Source of the DNA: Streptomyces gelaticus | Lineage (GTDB): Bacteria; Actinomycetota; Actinomycetes; Streptomycetales; Streptomycetaceae | Direction of reading: 5' to 3' | Assembly (NCBI RefSeq): GCF_014649535.1 | Contig: NZ_BMTF01000014.1 | Location: forward strand, 124,001-188,000 | DNA: 64,000 nucleotides | Shown here: in pieces, positions 33,547-41,718 of the stretch | How the letters are laid out: the number at the start of each line of letters is the position of its first letter | Position numbering within the stretch: the first letter of the stretch is position 1 | The notes under the pieces: model-generated | What the model was told of the DNA's origin: nothing | The model's input: only the letters and a program-made list of their open reading frames with translations | Database searches by the model: none | Program-made: the position numbers and the translations under genes

Positions 33547-34757
33547 TTCTCGCCTCCCCACTTCTGCGGGAATCCGGGCAGGTTCTCGCAGCCGCACATC
33601 GCGTAGTGCAGGGGCGGCATGCCGGGCCTGTAGTACTGGTCGAGGGTGTCCTGGGTGACGGTGGGCTGCGGAAGCTTCCACTCCTTCGGGACCTGCTGCC
33701 CCTTGAGGATCCTCAGTGCGGCGATGACCGGGGTGCGCCACTGGAAAGTGGGGTACGAGGGGGCGATGGCGGTGAGCTTCTTCTCCTTCCAGACCTGGAG
33801 GAAGTCCTGCTGGTCCTCGCCGGTGATGGGCGGTACGTCCCTGCCGGCGTCCTCGAATGCCTCGACGGCGGCGACGGAAGTCGCCCCGGAGTCCATCCAG
33901 ACGCCGTCGATGTCGCCGTTGCGGGTGAGGGCGTCGGTGACGATCGCCTTCGTCCTGGCCGGGTCGCCGTCGGTGAACTTCACGTCCACGACGTCGAGTC
34001 CGCTCCTGTCGAACGCGAGCTTCGCCGCCGACCAGCGGGTCTCCAGCACATCGACGCCCGGGGAGATCCGCAGGGCGAGGATCTTCCCCTTGGGCTTCAC
34101 CTTTCCGACGAGGAAGTCGGCGGCGACCGCTCCGTATCCGTAGCCGCCGATCGGGTTGATGAAGGTGACGGCGCAGTCGGTCTCGACACCCCGGTCGAAG
34201 ACGATCACGGGTACCTTGCCGCAGGCCTGCTCGACGGCGGGGGTGAGGGTGGCCGTGGTGTTCGGGGAGACGATCAGGGCGTCGCAGTCCTGGCCGGCGA
34301 GCTCCTGGATGTCGGAGATCTGCTTGTCGTCCTTGCCCTGCGCGTCGAGCACGGTGAACGCGGTGATCTCCTTGTGGAGTGCGGCCTCGGCCCGCATGTT
34401 CTTCAGGCCGACCTGGCGCCAGGGGTTGAAGACACCGGCGTTGGAGAAGCAGAGACGGATTCCGCCGCCGCCCTTCTTCCGGTACCGGGCGGTGTCGACC
34501 AGCTTCGGGCGGAGCATCTGCTCCCACGGTTTCCCGGCCGGCCCCTGCGGAGTGACCTCGGCGAGACCGAGCTGGCGCTCGTACTCGGCCCGGTCGAAGA
34601 ACTTCGACTGTTCGCCGCTGCCCGGTTCGCCCGGGCTGCCGCTCGGTCCGGCGGCGGGCGCACCGGGCGGTGTGTCGCTCGTGCAGCCGACCAGCAGCAC
34701 CGCGCCCAGCAGGGCGGCGACCGGCGCGAGGACGTGTGTGAACTTTCGCGTACTCAT
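33543..34757 (-). CDS. Sugar ABC transporter substrate-binding lipoprotein
   Basis: 404 aa. Lipoprotein signal with lipobox LLVGC (Cys25), followed by a Pro/Gly/Ser linker. The body is a periplasmic-binding-protein-like I fold of the ribose type (GIRLCFSNAGVFNPWRQVGL; DALIVSPNTTATLTPAVEQA; PVIVFDRG; GYGAVAADFLVGK; GVWMDSGATSVAAVEAFEDA). It captures the sugar outside the membrane. ATG 34757 overlaps the permease stop (ATGA). Confidence 0.93.
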   Translation of the reverse strand: MSTRKFTHVLAPVAALLGAVLLVGCTSDTPPGAPAAGPSGSPGEPGSGEQSKFFDRAEYERQLGLAEVTPQGPAGKPWEQMLRPKLVDTARYRKKGGGGIRLCFSNAGVFNPWRQVGLKNMRAEAALHKEITAFTVLDAQGKDDKQISDIQELAGQDCDALIVSPNTTATLTPAVEQACGKVPVIVFDRGVETDCAVTFINPIGGYGYGAVAADFLVGKVKPKGKILALRISPGVDVLETRWSAAKLAFDRSGLDVVDVKFTDGDPARTKAIVTDALTRNGDIDGVWMDSGATSVAAVEAFEDAGRDVPPITGEDQQDFLQVWKEKKLTAIAPSYPTFQWRTPVIAALRILKGQQVPKEWKLPQPTVTQDTLDQYYRPGMPPLHYAMCGCENLPGFPQKWGGEK

Positions 34758-35746
34758 GAGGCTTTCGCTCCCGTGGATTCGGTGCCGCGGCGGCGCAGCC
34801 GGGACCAGTCGGCTGCGCCGAGCGCGACGGCGGCGATGACGATGACGCCTTGCACGGTCGATTCCAGGGCTCCGGAGACGCCCTGGAGGTTGAGCAGCGT
34901 GAACAGTGCCTGGAGCGAGAACGCCCCGGCCATCGCCGCGACGACGGAACCCCGGCCACCGCCGAGCACCACGCCGCCCAGGACGACGGCTGTGATCGCC
35001 TCGAACTCGTAGCCCCGGCCCGCCTGCGCCGAGACTCCGGAGAAACCGCCGACGAGTACGGCCGCGAGCGCGGCCGCGCCGCCGGAGAGCACGAAGGCGA
35101 TGGTCCGGGCCCGTGCGACCCGGACTCCGGCCAGCGCAGCGGCACGTTCGCTGTCGCCGGTGGCCAGCAGCGTACGGCCGAAATCGGAACGCATCAGGCG
35201 TACGGCCACGAGACCGGCGACGAGGCAGGCGAGCACGGCCCATGGCAGCCAGCCGAACGCGGTGCCGCGTCCGAGCCTGCGGAACTCCGGGGGCAGCGAG
35301 CCGTGCGGGGAGCCTCCGGTCCAGAAGAAGACGGCACCTTCGAGGATCAGCATCATGCCGAGCGTGGTGATGAACGACGGCACGCGCAGCAGGGTGGTGA
35401 TCAGTCCGCTGACGAGACCGGCGAGTGCTCCGGCGAGCAGCAGCACCACGGTGACGAGCGGCCAGGGAGCGGCCGGGAACGAGCCGTACAGTTCGGCGGC
35501 GACGACCACCCCGGCGGTGACGATCGCTCCCACGGAGAGGTCGAACTCACCGCAGACGATGACCAGATACTGGCCGGCCGCCAGGATGACGAGGGGCGCG
35601 GCACGCTTGACGAAGGAGAGGAAGCGGTCGGGCTCGTAGAAGCCCGGGTCGGTGAGGGCGAGTGCGGCCAGGAGTACCCCGAGCAGGAGGTGGACGGGGG
35701 TACCGGTGGTGAGGGCACGCAGGACACGGCGGCCGACGGTGGTCAT
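34754..35746 (-). CDS. Ribose-type ABC transporter permease 2
   Basis: 330 aa with about ten TM helices of the BPD_transp_2 family. The signature SVGAIVTAGVVVAAELYG follows the IVCGEFDLSVG motif; GLVSGLITTLLRVPSFITTLGM is the conserved cytoplasmic loop; AVVLGGVVLGGGRGSVVAAM lies near the end. It forms the membrane channel with the 35743 permease. Both ends overlap their neighbours by four bases (ATGA). Confidence 0.93.
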   Translation of the reverse strand: MTTVGRRVLRALTTGTPVHLLLGVLLAALALTDPGFYEPDRFLSFVKRAAPLVILAAGQYLVIVCGEFDLSVGAIVTAGVVVAAELYGSFPAAPWPLVTVVLLLAGALAGLVSGLITTLLRVPSFITTLGMMLILEGAVFFWTGGSPHGSLPPEFRRLGRGTAFGWLPWAVLACLVAGLVAVRLMRSDFGRTLLATGDSERAAALAGVRVARARTIAFVLSGGAAALAAVLVGGFSGVSAQAGRGYEFEAITAVVLGGVVLGGGRGSVVAAMAGAFSLQALFTLLNLQGVSGALESTVQGVIVIAAVALGAADWSRLRRRGTESTGAKAS

Positions 35747-36759
35747 GCGGTCCTCTCCTGCGGGGTGCGGCGGCCCCGCGCGTAGAGGGCGACGGCCGCG
35801 ATGATGACGACGCCGCGGACGACGTTCTTGAAGAACGGGTCCACGGACAGCTGGTTGAAGACGCTGTCGAGCACGGCGAGGACGAGGACACCGCCGAGGG
35901 TGCCCGCCACTCCCCCGCGCCCGCCGGCCAGCGCGGTGCCGCCGAGGACGACGGCGGCGATGGATTCCAGGTCGTAGCGTGCCTCGGTACCGGCCCAGGG
36001 AGCCCCGGCGCCGAGTCGCGCGGCGAGGAAGAGGGCCGCGGCTCCGGCGCAGAGCGAGCACAGGAGGTGGGCGGTGACGACGGTGCGCCGGGTGCGTACG
36101 CCGGAGAGCCGGGCGGCGTGCTCGTCGCCGCCGGTCGCGTACATGTGGTGGCCGAGCCGGGTGCGGCGGGTGGTCAGCCAGAGGGCGGCGGTGATCGCGA
36201 GAAGGAGGAAGAGGGAGACCGGGACCGGTCCGATCCGGTCGTAGCCGAGGTGCTGGAAGGAGGCGGGGACCTTGCCGGCGGGGCCGGTGTAGTTGTCCTC
36301 GATCCAGCCTCGCAGGATGAAGGCCGTGCCGAGGGTGGCGATGAAGGCGTTGACCTTGAGGCCGGTGACGATCAGCCCGTTGGCCAGGCCGACGGCGGCG
36401 CAGAGGGCGAGGACGGCGACGACCGCGACGAGCACACTGCCGCTCTCCATCGTTTCCGCGGCGACGAGGGTGCCCAGGCTGATGAGGTAGGCGACGGACA
36501 GGTCGAGCGATCCGCTGAGGACGACGACGGACTGGCCGACGGCCACGAGACCGAGGGCTACGCAGTTCTGGAGGATCGTGACCGCGTTGGTCACGGTCAG
36601 GAAGTCCCCGCCGCGGGCCGCGACGGCGATCCAGCCGGCCACGGTGACGGCGAGGGCGGCGAGCCAGACCCCGGCCACGGGGCCGGTGGGACGCGGCCGG
36701 GCCGTCCGCAGCGCCTCGGCGAGGGGCCGGGTGCTCGCATCGTGCCGGAGTGCGGTCAT
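35743..36759 (-). CDS. Ribose-type ABC transporter permease 1
   Basis: 338 aa, BPD_transp_2 family. VVVLSGSLDLSVAYLISLGT and GLANGLIVTGLKVNAFIATLGT are the family hallmarks, and AVVLGGTALAGGRGGVAGTL is the late motif. The two permeases differ enough to suggest a heterodimeric channel. ATG 36759 overlaps the ATPase stop. Confidence 0.93.
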   Translation of the reverse strand: MTALRHDASTRPLAEALRTARPRPTGPVAGVWLAALAVTVAGWIAVAARGGDFLTVTNAVTILQNCVALGLVAVGQSVVVLSGSLDLSVAYLISLGTLVAAETMESGSVLVAVVAVLALCAAVGLANGLIVTGLKVNAFIATLGTAFILRGWIEDNYTGPAGKVPASFQHLGYDRIGPVPVSLFLLLAITAALWLTTRRTRLGHHMYATGGDEHAARLSGVRTRRTVVTAHLLCSLCAGAAALFLAARLGAGAPWAGTEARYDLESIAAVVLGGTALAGGRGGVAGTLGGVLVLAVLDSVFNQLSVDPFFKNVVRGVVIIAAVALYARGRRTPQERTA

Positions 36760-38243
36760 GCTGCTCCCTCCCGTGCGCGGTCGCCGCCGGTGGCGACGCG
36801 CATGACGGCCTCTTCCGTGGCACCGGCGGGCAGTTCACCGGCGAGCCGGCCTTCGGACATGACGAGGATGCGGTCGCTCATGCCGATCAGCTCGGGCAGT
36901 TCGGAGGAGATGATCAGTACGGCGAGCCCCTCGCGCGCCAGTTCCCGCACGAGGGTGTGGATGGCCGCCTTGGCCCCGACGTCGACTCCCCGCGTCGGCT
37001 CGTCGAAGAGGAGCACCCGAGGCCGGGCTGCGAGCCACTTGGCGATGACGACCTTCTGCTGATTGCCGCCGGACAGGTACTGGACCTGCTGGTCGGCGCC
37101 GTGGGCGTGGAGGCGTACGCGTTCCAGCAGGGCGGTGACCTCGCGGCGCACGGACGGCCTGCCGCGTGCGGGGACGGCACGGGTCACGAGCAGCGCGTTG
37201 TCGGTCACCGACTGGTGCAGGGCGAGACCCTCCCCCTTGCGGTCCTCGGTGACCAGCGCGATCCCGGCCCGGACGGCTTCCCGGGGGCGTGCAGGGCGCA
37301 GCTCTTCCCCGCCGACGGTCATGGTGCCCGTGGTGAAGGGGTCGGCGCCGAAGAGGGCCCGGGCCAGACAGCTGCGGCCGGAGCCCTGGAGACCGGCGAC
37401 GCCGACGACCTCACCGGCCCGCAGGGCCAGATCGATGCCGGAGATCCGGGAGTTGCCGCCGCCGTGCACCGTGAGCCGTACCTCGCCCGGTTCTTGTGGC
37501 CCGGCCCGGGGCGGGTAATAGGCGCCGAGTTCCCGTCCGACCATGGCGCGTACCACCGTGTCTGCGTCGGTGTCGCGGGTGACGAGGGTGGTGACGCGGC
37601 GGCCGTCCTTGAGGACGGTGATGCGCCGTGAGAGGTCGAAGACCTCGCGGAGCCGGTGCGAGACGTAGAGGATGCCGAGTCCGCGGGCGGTGAGACGGCG
37701 GACCAGGGCGCAGAGCCGGTCGACCTCGTGGTCGGCGAGTGCGGCGGTGGGTTCGTCCATCACCAGGATGCGGACGTCGGATGCGAGGGCCTTGACGATC
37801 TCCACGGTCTGCCGGCGTGCGACGGAGAGTTCGTGCACAGAGGTCCGGGGGGTGATGCCGGTCTCGTCGAGCTCGGCGAGGAGTTCGGCGGTGCGCCGTT
37901 CCATGGTGCGCCGGTCGACGAGCCCGTACCGGGTCGGTTCACGGCCGAGGAAGACGTTCTCGGCGACCGTGCGGTGCTCCAGGAGGGCGAACTCCTGGTG
38001 GATGATGCCGATCCCGGCGGCCTGGGCCTGGGCCGGGTGGCTGAAGGAGTGGACGGTACCGTCGATGGTGAGGGTGCCCGCGTCGGGTGAGTGCTCGCCC
38101 GCGAGGATCTTCATCAGCGTCGACTTTCCGGCGCCGTTCTCCCCCACCAGGGCATGCACTTCTCCGGCTTCGAGGTCGAGCCCGACCCCTTCGAGCACAC
38201 GCACCCCGAGAAAGCTCTTGGACACACCCTGCATCGTCAGCAT
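36756..38243 (-). CDS. Ribose-type (RbsA-like) duplicated sugar ABC ATPase
   Basis: 495 aa, two ATP-binding domains. Domain 1 has Walker A GENGAGKST, signature HELSVARRQTVEI and Walker B VRILVMDEPTAAL. Domain 2 has a degenerate Walker A (GLQGSGRSC) but a normal signature LSGGNQQKV and Walker B VLLFDEPTRGVDVG, the usual asymmetry in this class. First gene of the transport operon. GAGGAG lies before ATG 38243; a promoter with TTGACA at 38304-38299 is upstream. Confidence 0.94.
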   Translation of the reverse strand: MLTMQGVSKSFLGVRVLEGVGLDLEAGEVHALVGENGAGKSTLMKILAGEHSPDAGTLTIDGTVHSFSHPAQAQAAGIGIIHQEFALLEHRTVAENVFLGREPTRYGLVDRRTMERRTAELLAELDETGITPRTSVHELSVARRQTVEIVKALASDVRILVMDEPTAALADHEVDRLCALVRRLTARGLGILYVSHRLREVFDLSRRITVLKDGRRVTTLVTRDTDADTVVRAMVGRELGAYYPPRAGPQEPGEVRLTVHGGGNSRISGIDLALRAGEVVGVAGLQGSGRSCLARALFGADPFTTGTMTVGGEELRPARPREAVRAGIALVTEDRKGEGLALHQSVTDNALLVTRAVPARGRPSVRREVTALLERVRLHAHGADQQVQYLSGGNQQKVVIAKWLAARPRVLLFDEPTRGVDVGAKAAIHTLVRELAREGLAVLIISSELPELIGMSDRILVMSEGRLAGELPAGATEEAVMRVATGGDRAREGAA

Positions 38244-38275
38244 CGAACTGCTCCTCGCTCAGTGGTCTGCAGAGC

Positions 38276-38331
38276 AGAGTCGTGACAGACATTGGGAGTG
38301 TCAAGGTCTCAAGCACCTTTGTTTTAAGGTG
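38276..38331 (-). promoter_or_regulatory. Promoter and operator region of the sugar operon
   Basis: Read on the minus strand, TTGACA (38304-38299) is a perfect -35, with GACTCT (38281-38276) 17 bp on as a weak -10. Just upstream, CACCTT (38314-38319) and AAGGTG (38326-38331) form a 6-bp inverted repeat with a TGTTTT spacer. This is a candidate operator for the divergent ROK repressor at 38409. Confidence 0.5.
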
Positions 38332-38408
38332 ACTTGGCCGCCACTTATGCCGATGACCGAACAATGGATGCCTTGTGAGCAGCGAAAGTCGTCCCTAGGG
38401 TGACTGCC

Positions 38409-39596
38409 ATGTCTTCGCCGTCGGATCGCAATTCCGCTGCCGCATCGCACTCGCCGGGCGAGGTGCTCGCACTGATCGGTTCCGGGGCGGTGACGACCCG
38501 GGCCGATATCGCCCGGGTCACCAAGATGGCCCGTTCGACGGTCTCCCAGCGCGTGGACGCCCTGATCGCGCACGGTCTCGTGGACGAGGACGCCGACGGC
38601 GGTTCCACCGGCGGCCGACCGCCCCGGCGGCTGGCGCTGCGCACCCGTGAGCACGCGGTGGCCGGGGTGGATCTGGGTGCCTCGCACTGCCGGGTGGCGC
38701 TGATGGACATCGGCGGGACCACACTCGCGGCGCACGAGGAGCCGCTGTCGATCGGTGACGGCCCGGATTCCGTGCTGCGGCACGTGGAACGCACCGTGCG
38801 CGCCCTGCTGAAGGAGACGCAGCGGGAACCGGGGACGCTGCGCTCCATAGGCGTCGGGGTGCCGGGTCCGGTGGAGTTCTCCACCGGCCGTCCGGTCGAT
38901 CCGCCGATCATGCCGGGCTGGCACCAGTACCCGATCCCGGAGTTCTTCGCCTCCCGGTTCGGCGTGCGGGCACTCGTCGACAACGATGTGAACGTGATGG
39001 CGCTGGGCGAGCAGCGGCGTGCCTTCCCGGACTGCCGCTATCTGCTGTACATCAAGGTCGGTACGGGGATCGGCTGCGGGATCGTCGCCGACGGCAGGCT
39101 GCACCGGGGGGCGCAGGGGTGCGCGGGCGACATCGGCCACATCCGGGTCGCCGATCTCGACGATCCGTGCCGGTGCGGCAATGCGGGCTGCCTGGAGGCG
39201 GTCGCGGGAGGTGCGTCACTGGCGGCGAAGCTGGTCGGCCTGGGGCTGGACGCGGCATCGGGCAGCGATGTGGTGCGCCTGGTGCAGTCCGGGAACCGGG
39301 ACGCGGTGCGGATGGTCCGGGAGGCCGGACGGGCCGTCGGCGAGGTACTGGCGGGGCTGGTGAATTTCTTCAACCCGGATACGGTGGTGATGGGCGGCGC
39401 GCTGGCCGCCGTGCACGACCAGTTGCTCGCGGGGGTGCGGGAGGCGGTGTACCGGCGCTCGCATCCGCTGGCCACCCAGTTGCTGCGGATCGAGCCGAGC
39501 CGTACGGGTGAGAACGCGGCGGCGGTGGGCGCGGGGATCCTCGCCATCGAGCACGCGCTGTCTCCCGAGCAGGTGAACCGGCTGGTCGCGGGCTGA
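38409..39596 (+). CDS. ROK family transcriptional regulator
   Basis: 395 aa. An N-terminal winged HTH (TRADIARVTKMARSTVSQRVDALIAHGLV, about 32-62) is followed by the ROK fold. GVDLGASHCRVAL is the phosphate loop, VDNDVNVMALGE the acidic site, and GDIGHIRV ... CRCGNAGCLEAVAGG the zinc site. Such proteins repress sugar operons and bind the sugar as inducer. It is divergent from the ABC operon, its probable target. ATG 38409 is chosen, SD AGGGTGA at five bases; GTG 38400 is possible. A perfect hairpin follows the stop. Confidence 0.92.
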   Translation: MSSPSDRNSAAASHSPGEVLALIGSGAVTTRADIARVTKMARSTVSQRVDALIAHGLVDEDADGGSTGGRPPRRLALRTREHAVAGVDLGASHCRVALMDIGGTTLAAHEEPLSIGDGPDSVLRHVERTVRALLKETQREPGTLRSIGVGVPGPVEFSTGRPVDPPIMPGWHQYPIPEFFASRFGVRALVDNDVNVMALGEQRRAFPDCRYLLYIKVGTGIGCGIVADGRLHRGAQGCAGDIGHIRVADLDDPCRCGNAGCLEAVAGGASLAAKLVGLGLDAASGSDVVRLVQSGNRDAVRMVREAGRAVGEVLAGLVNFFNPDTVVMGGALAAVHDQLLAGVREAVYRRSHPLATQLLRIEPSRTGENAAAVGAGILAIEHALSPEQVNRLVAG

Positions 39597-39602
39597 ACCC
39601 GA

Positions 39603-39641
39603 GTGCCCCCGCGCGCACGGGCGTTGTGCGCGCGGGGGCAC
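39603..39641. terminator. Bidirectional terminator, perfect 16-bp stem
   Basis: GTGCCCCCGCGCGCAC (39603-39618) pairs exactly with 39626-39641, loop GGGCGTT. Serves the ROK gene (+) and the small secreted gene (-). Confidence 0.9.
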
Positions 39642-39673
39642 CGGTCACACCACACCGGTACTTCGGCGTGCGG

Positions 39674-39943
39674 TTACGCCGGGGTCATCAGATCCCACCG
39701 GGCCTCGAACAGTACGCACCAGTACTGCGCCCAGCTCCCGGCGGCCACACCCGCGTCCCCGGCGGCGACGCACTCCTGCTGGGTGTCGAACGAGCCGGAG
39801 ACGTCCCAGCCCTGCGCGCCGGTCTCGGACGCGGCGGCGGCCGTGGCCGTGGCGACGGTGACGACGGCTCCGGCGCCGGTGAGCGCGAGCGCCATGGCAA
39901 GCCCCGCGACCGCGGTGCCGACGGTCCTGATCGGCTTCTGCAT
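39674..39943 (-). CDS. Small secreted protein with two cysteines
   Basis: 89 aa from ATG 39943, chosen for its strong RBS AGGAGG five bases upstream; the ATG at 39964 has none. Signal peptide: MQKPIRTVGTAVAGLAMALAL ... ATAAAASE. The mature part of about 50 residues is acidic with two Cys (QQECVAAGDAG; QYWCVLFEARWD) that can form one disulfide. No known family. Possibly an exported structural or signalling peptide. Confidence 0.75.
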   Translation of the reverse strand: MQKPIRTVGTAVAGLAMALALTGAGAVVTVATATAAAASETGAQGWDVSGSFDTQQECVAAGDAGVAAGSWAQYWCVLFEARWDLMTPA

Positions 39944-40002
39944 GAAGGCCTCCTTCTGAGTCATACGGTTACCTGGCATTCCGCCGCTGCTGCGACCAGG
40001 TC

Positions 40003-41334
40003 TCAGCGCGTGCGCACGATGTCCACGTCGGACGCCTTCACGAAGGCGATCCGGTGGCCGATCTGCACCGTCACGTACTTCTCCGCGCCACGGAAGTATG
40101 CGTGGTCGAGCGGGTACGAGGCATCGATCGTCGGCGCGTAGTAGAAGCCCGTCGGTGCCTCGCCGCCGCCGGGGTAGGACTGGCCGGCCTTGATCGTGTA
40201 CTGGAGCGGCGCACCCACCCGCTTGTCCGCGAAGTCCGCGGGGTACTCGGACTTCTCGGGGTACGCGACCCCGTACACCGGCACGTCCGTGCGGCCGGGC
40301 TTCGGCCTGACGACATAGCCGGCGGTGGGTGTGGTGTTGCGGCTGCGGGCCGGCGTCTGGAACCAGGCTTTCCGGCCGTACCACCAGATCGCCGTCCAGC
40401 CGGGGGCGTGGTCCGCGACGACGGCCTGCTGGGTGGCGCTGATCTTGCTGCCCCAGTCGGCGACGCAGTTCGTGCCGGGCGAGCCGTCGGTGTGCAGACC
40501 GGGGTCGGAGAAGAGGGGCGCGTCGGTGGACGGCGCGGTGTGCAGCGGGACGGCGCTGGAGCCCTGGAGCGGCAGGTCGACGCCCTTCTCGCAGTCGCGG
40601 AAGGCCTGCTGGTTCTTCTTGAAGTCCGGGCTGACGGTGACCAGTTCGCTGCTCTTGGAGGCGCTCGGCACGGTGGGCTTGCCGAGCAGCGCCATGAAGC
40701 GGTTCCAGTCCCAGTACGTGCCCGGGTCCCAGTGCATCTTCTTGGTGCCGGACGCGCTGGTGGGCGGCACTCCGTCGTGGCCGATGATGTGCTGGCGGTC
40801 GAGCGGTATGTCGTACTTGGCCGCGAGGTAGCGCACCAGCCTGGCGGTCGAGCGGTACATCTCGGGGGTGTACCACTTGGCGCCCTCGACGGCGACGCCC
40901 TCCTGCTCGATGCCGATGGAGTGGCTGTTGACGTACCAGTTGCCCGCCTGCCAGGCGACGTCCTTGCCCTTGACCATCTGGGTGACGTGCCCGTCGGACG
41001 AGCGCACCACGTAGTGGGCGGACGTCTGCTTCAGCGGGTTCTGGAAGATCTTCAGGGTGGTGTCGAAGTCTTCCTCGGTGTCGTGCAGAACAATGAACCT
41101 GATCTTGTTGGTGTGCGGTCGGTCCGCGGTGTCGTAGTTCCCGTACGTCTCCTTGTCGGCCGGATCACCCGTCTGCTGGTAGGCCGCCGGCACCCAGTCG
41201 CATGCGAGGCTGCGCGGGCATTCCGGTCGCACCCCGTCCGCGCCGGCCTGCGCCGCTGGACTGAGCAGCGCCATGCTCAGTGCGCCGACACCTGTCAACG
41301 CGAGTGCGAGTCCGGTCCTCTGCTTGGACGTCAT
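40003..41334 (-). CDS. Secreted N-acetylmuramoyl-L-alanine amidase (Amidase_2)
   Basis: 443 aa. Signal peptide 1-30 (LALTGVGALSMALLSPAAQA). The amidase_2/PGRP domain lies at about residues 70-215. Zinc ligands His84 (FIVLHDTEE), His201 and Asp203 (HWDPGTYWDW) match AmpD-type enzymes, and QHIIGHDGVPPT precedes them. The rest has two SH3-like segments that may bind cell wall (PLHTAPSTDAPLF; VVADHAPGWTAIWWYG). It cleaves peptidoglycan between MurNAc and L-Ala outside the cell. ATG 41334, AAGGG upstream. Confidence 0.93.
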   Translation of the reverse strand: MTSKQRTGLALALTGVGALSMALLSPAAQAGADGVRPECPRSLACDWVPAAYQQTGDPADKETYGNYDTADRPHTNKIRFIVLHDTEEDFDTTLKIFQNPLKQTSAHYVVRSSDGHVTQMVKGKDVAWQAGNWYVNSHSIGIEQEGVAVEGAKWYTPEMYRSTARLVRYLAAKYDIPLDRQHIIGHDGVPPTSASGTKKMHWDPGTYWDWNRFMALLGKPTVPSASKSSELVTVSPDFKKNQQAFRDCEKGVDLPLQGSSAVPLHTAPSTDAPLFSDPGLHTDGSPGTNCVADWGSKISATQQAVVADHAPGWTAIWWYGRKAWFQTPARSRNTTPTAGYVVRPKPGRTDVPVYGVAYPEKSEYPADFADKRVGAPLQYTIKAGQSYPGGGEAPTGFYYAPTIDASYPLDHAYFRGAEKYVTVQIGHRIAFVKASDVDIVRTR

Positions 41335-41347
41335 GACAACCCTTCTT

Positions 41348-41375
41348 GGAGCCGTGCGTGTGGGAGCCGTGTGTG
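41348..41375. repeat. 13-bp direct repeats upstream of the amidase gene
   Basis: GGAGCCGTGCGTG (41348-41360) and GGAGCCGTGTGTG (41363-41375) are tandem, 12 of 13 identical, 15-bp period, immediately upstream of the amidase RBS. Confidence 0.5.
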
Positions 41376-41718
41376 ATCCGATCTCACTGTTCCGCTGTGC
41401 GCGCACACTCTCCGACCTGAGATGACAGCACGTCAAGGGATCCGTGGAGGTCACGGGACGAGCCAGTGGAGCAGACCTCTGGCAAGGTGTCCGACCTGCG
41501 ACGGAAAGATTCAACCGATCTTCCACGGCAGGCCGTTGCCAGGGCCGGCACAGCTTCCGGGCAACCCCAGGCCCGTGCCGGGACACCCCCCGTGAGCGCG
41601 CCATTTATGTGACTAATCCCGGATGTGCGTGCCCCGAACGGCCGAAGGGTAGTGCTCGCGCCGACACGATCACGTCCGTGCGTCGTCCGCACGGCGATCC
41701 AGGAAAGGCCGGACGCAC
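41376..41718. other. Divergent promoter region between amidase and geoA
   Basis: About 340 bp without a gene. GATCCAGGAAAGGCC just before ATG 41719 is the geoA RBS. A/T-rich CATTTATGTGACTAATCC near 41602-41619 could be the geoA promoter. No clear operator palindrome was found. Confidence 0.4.
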
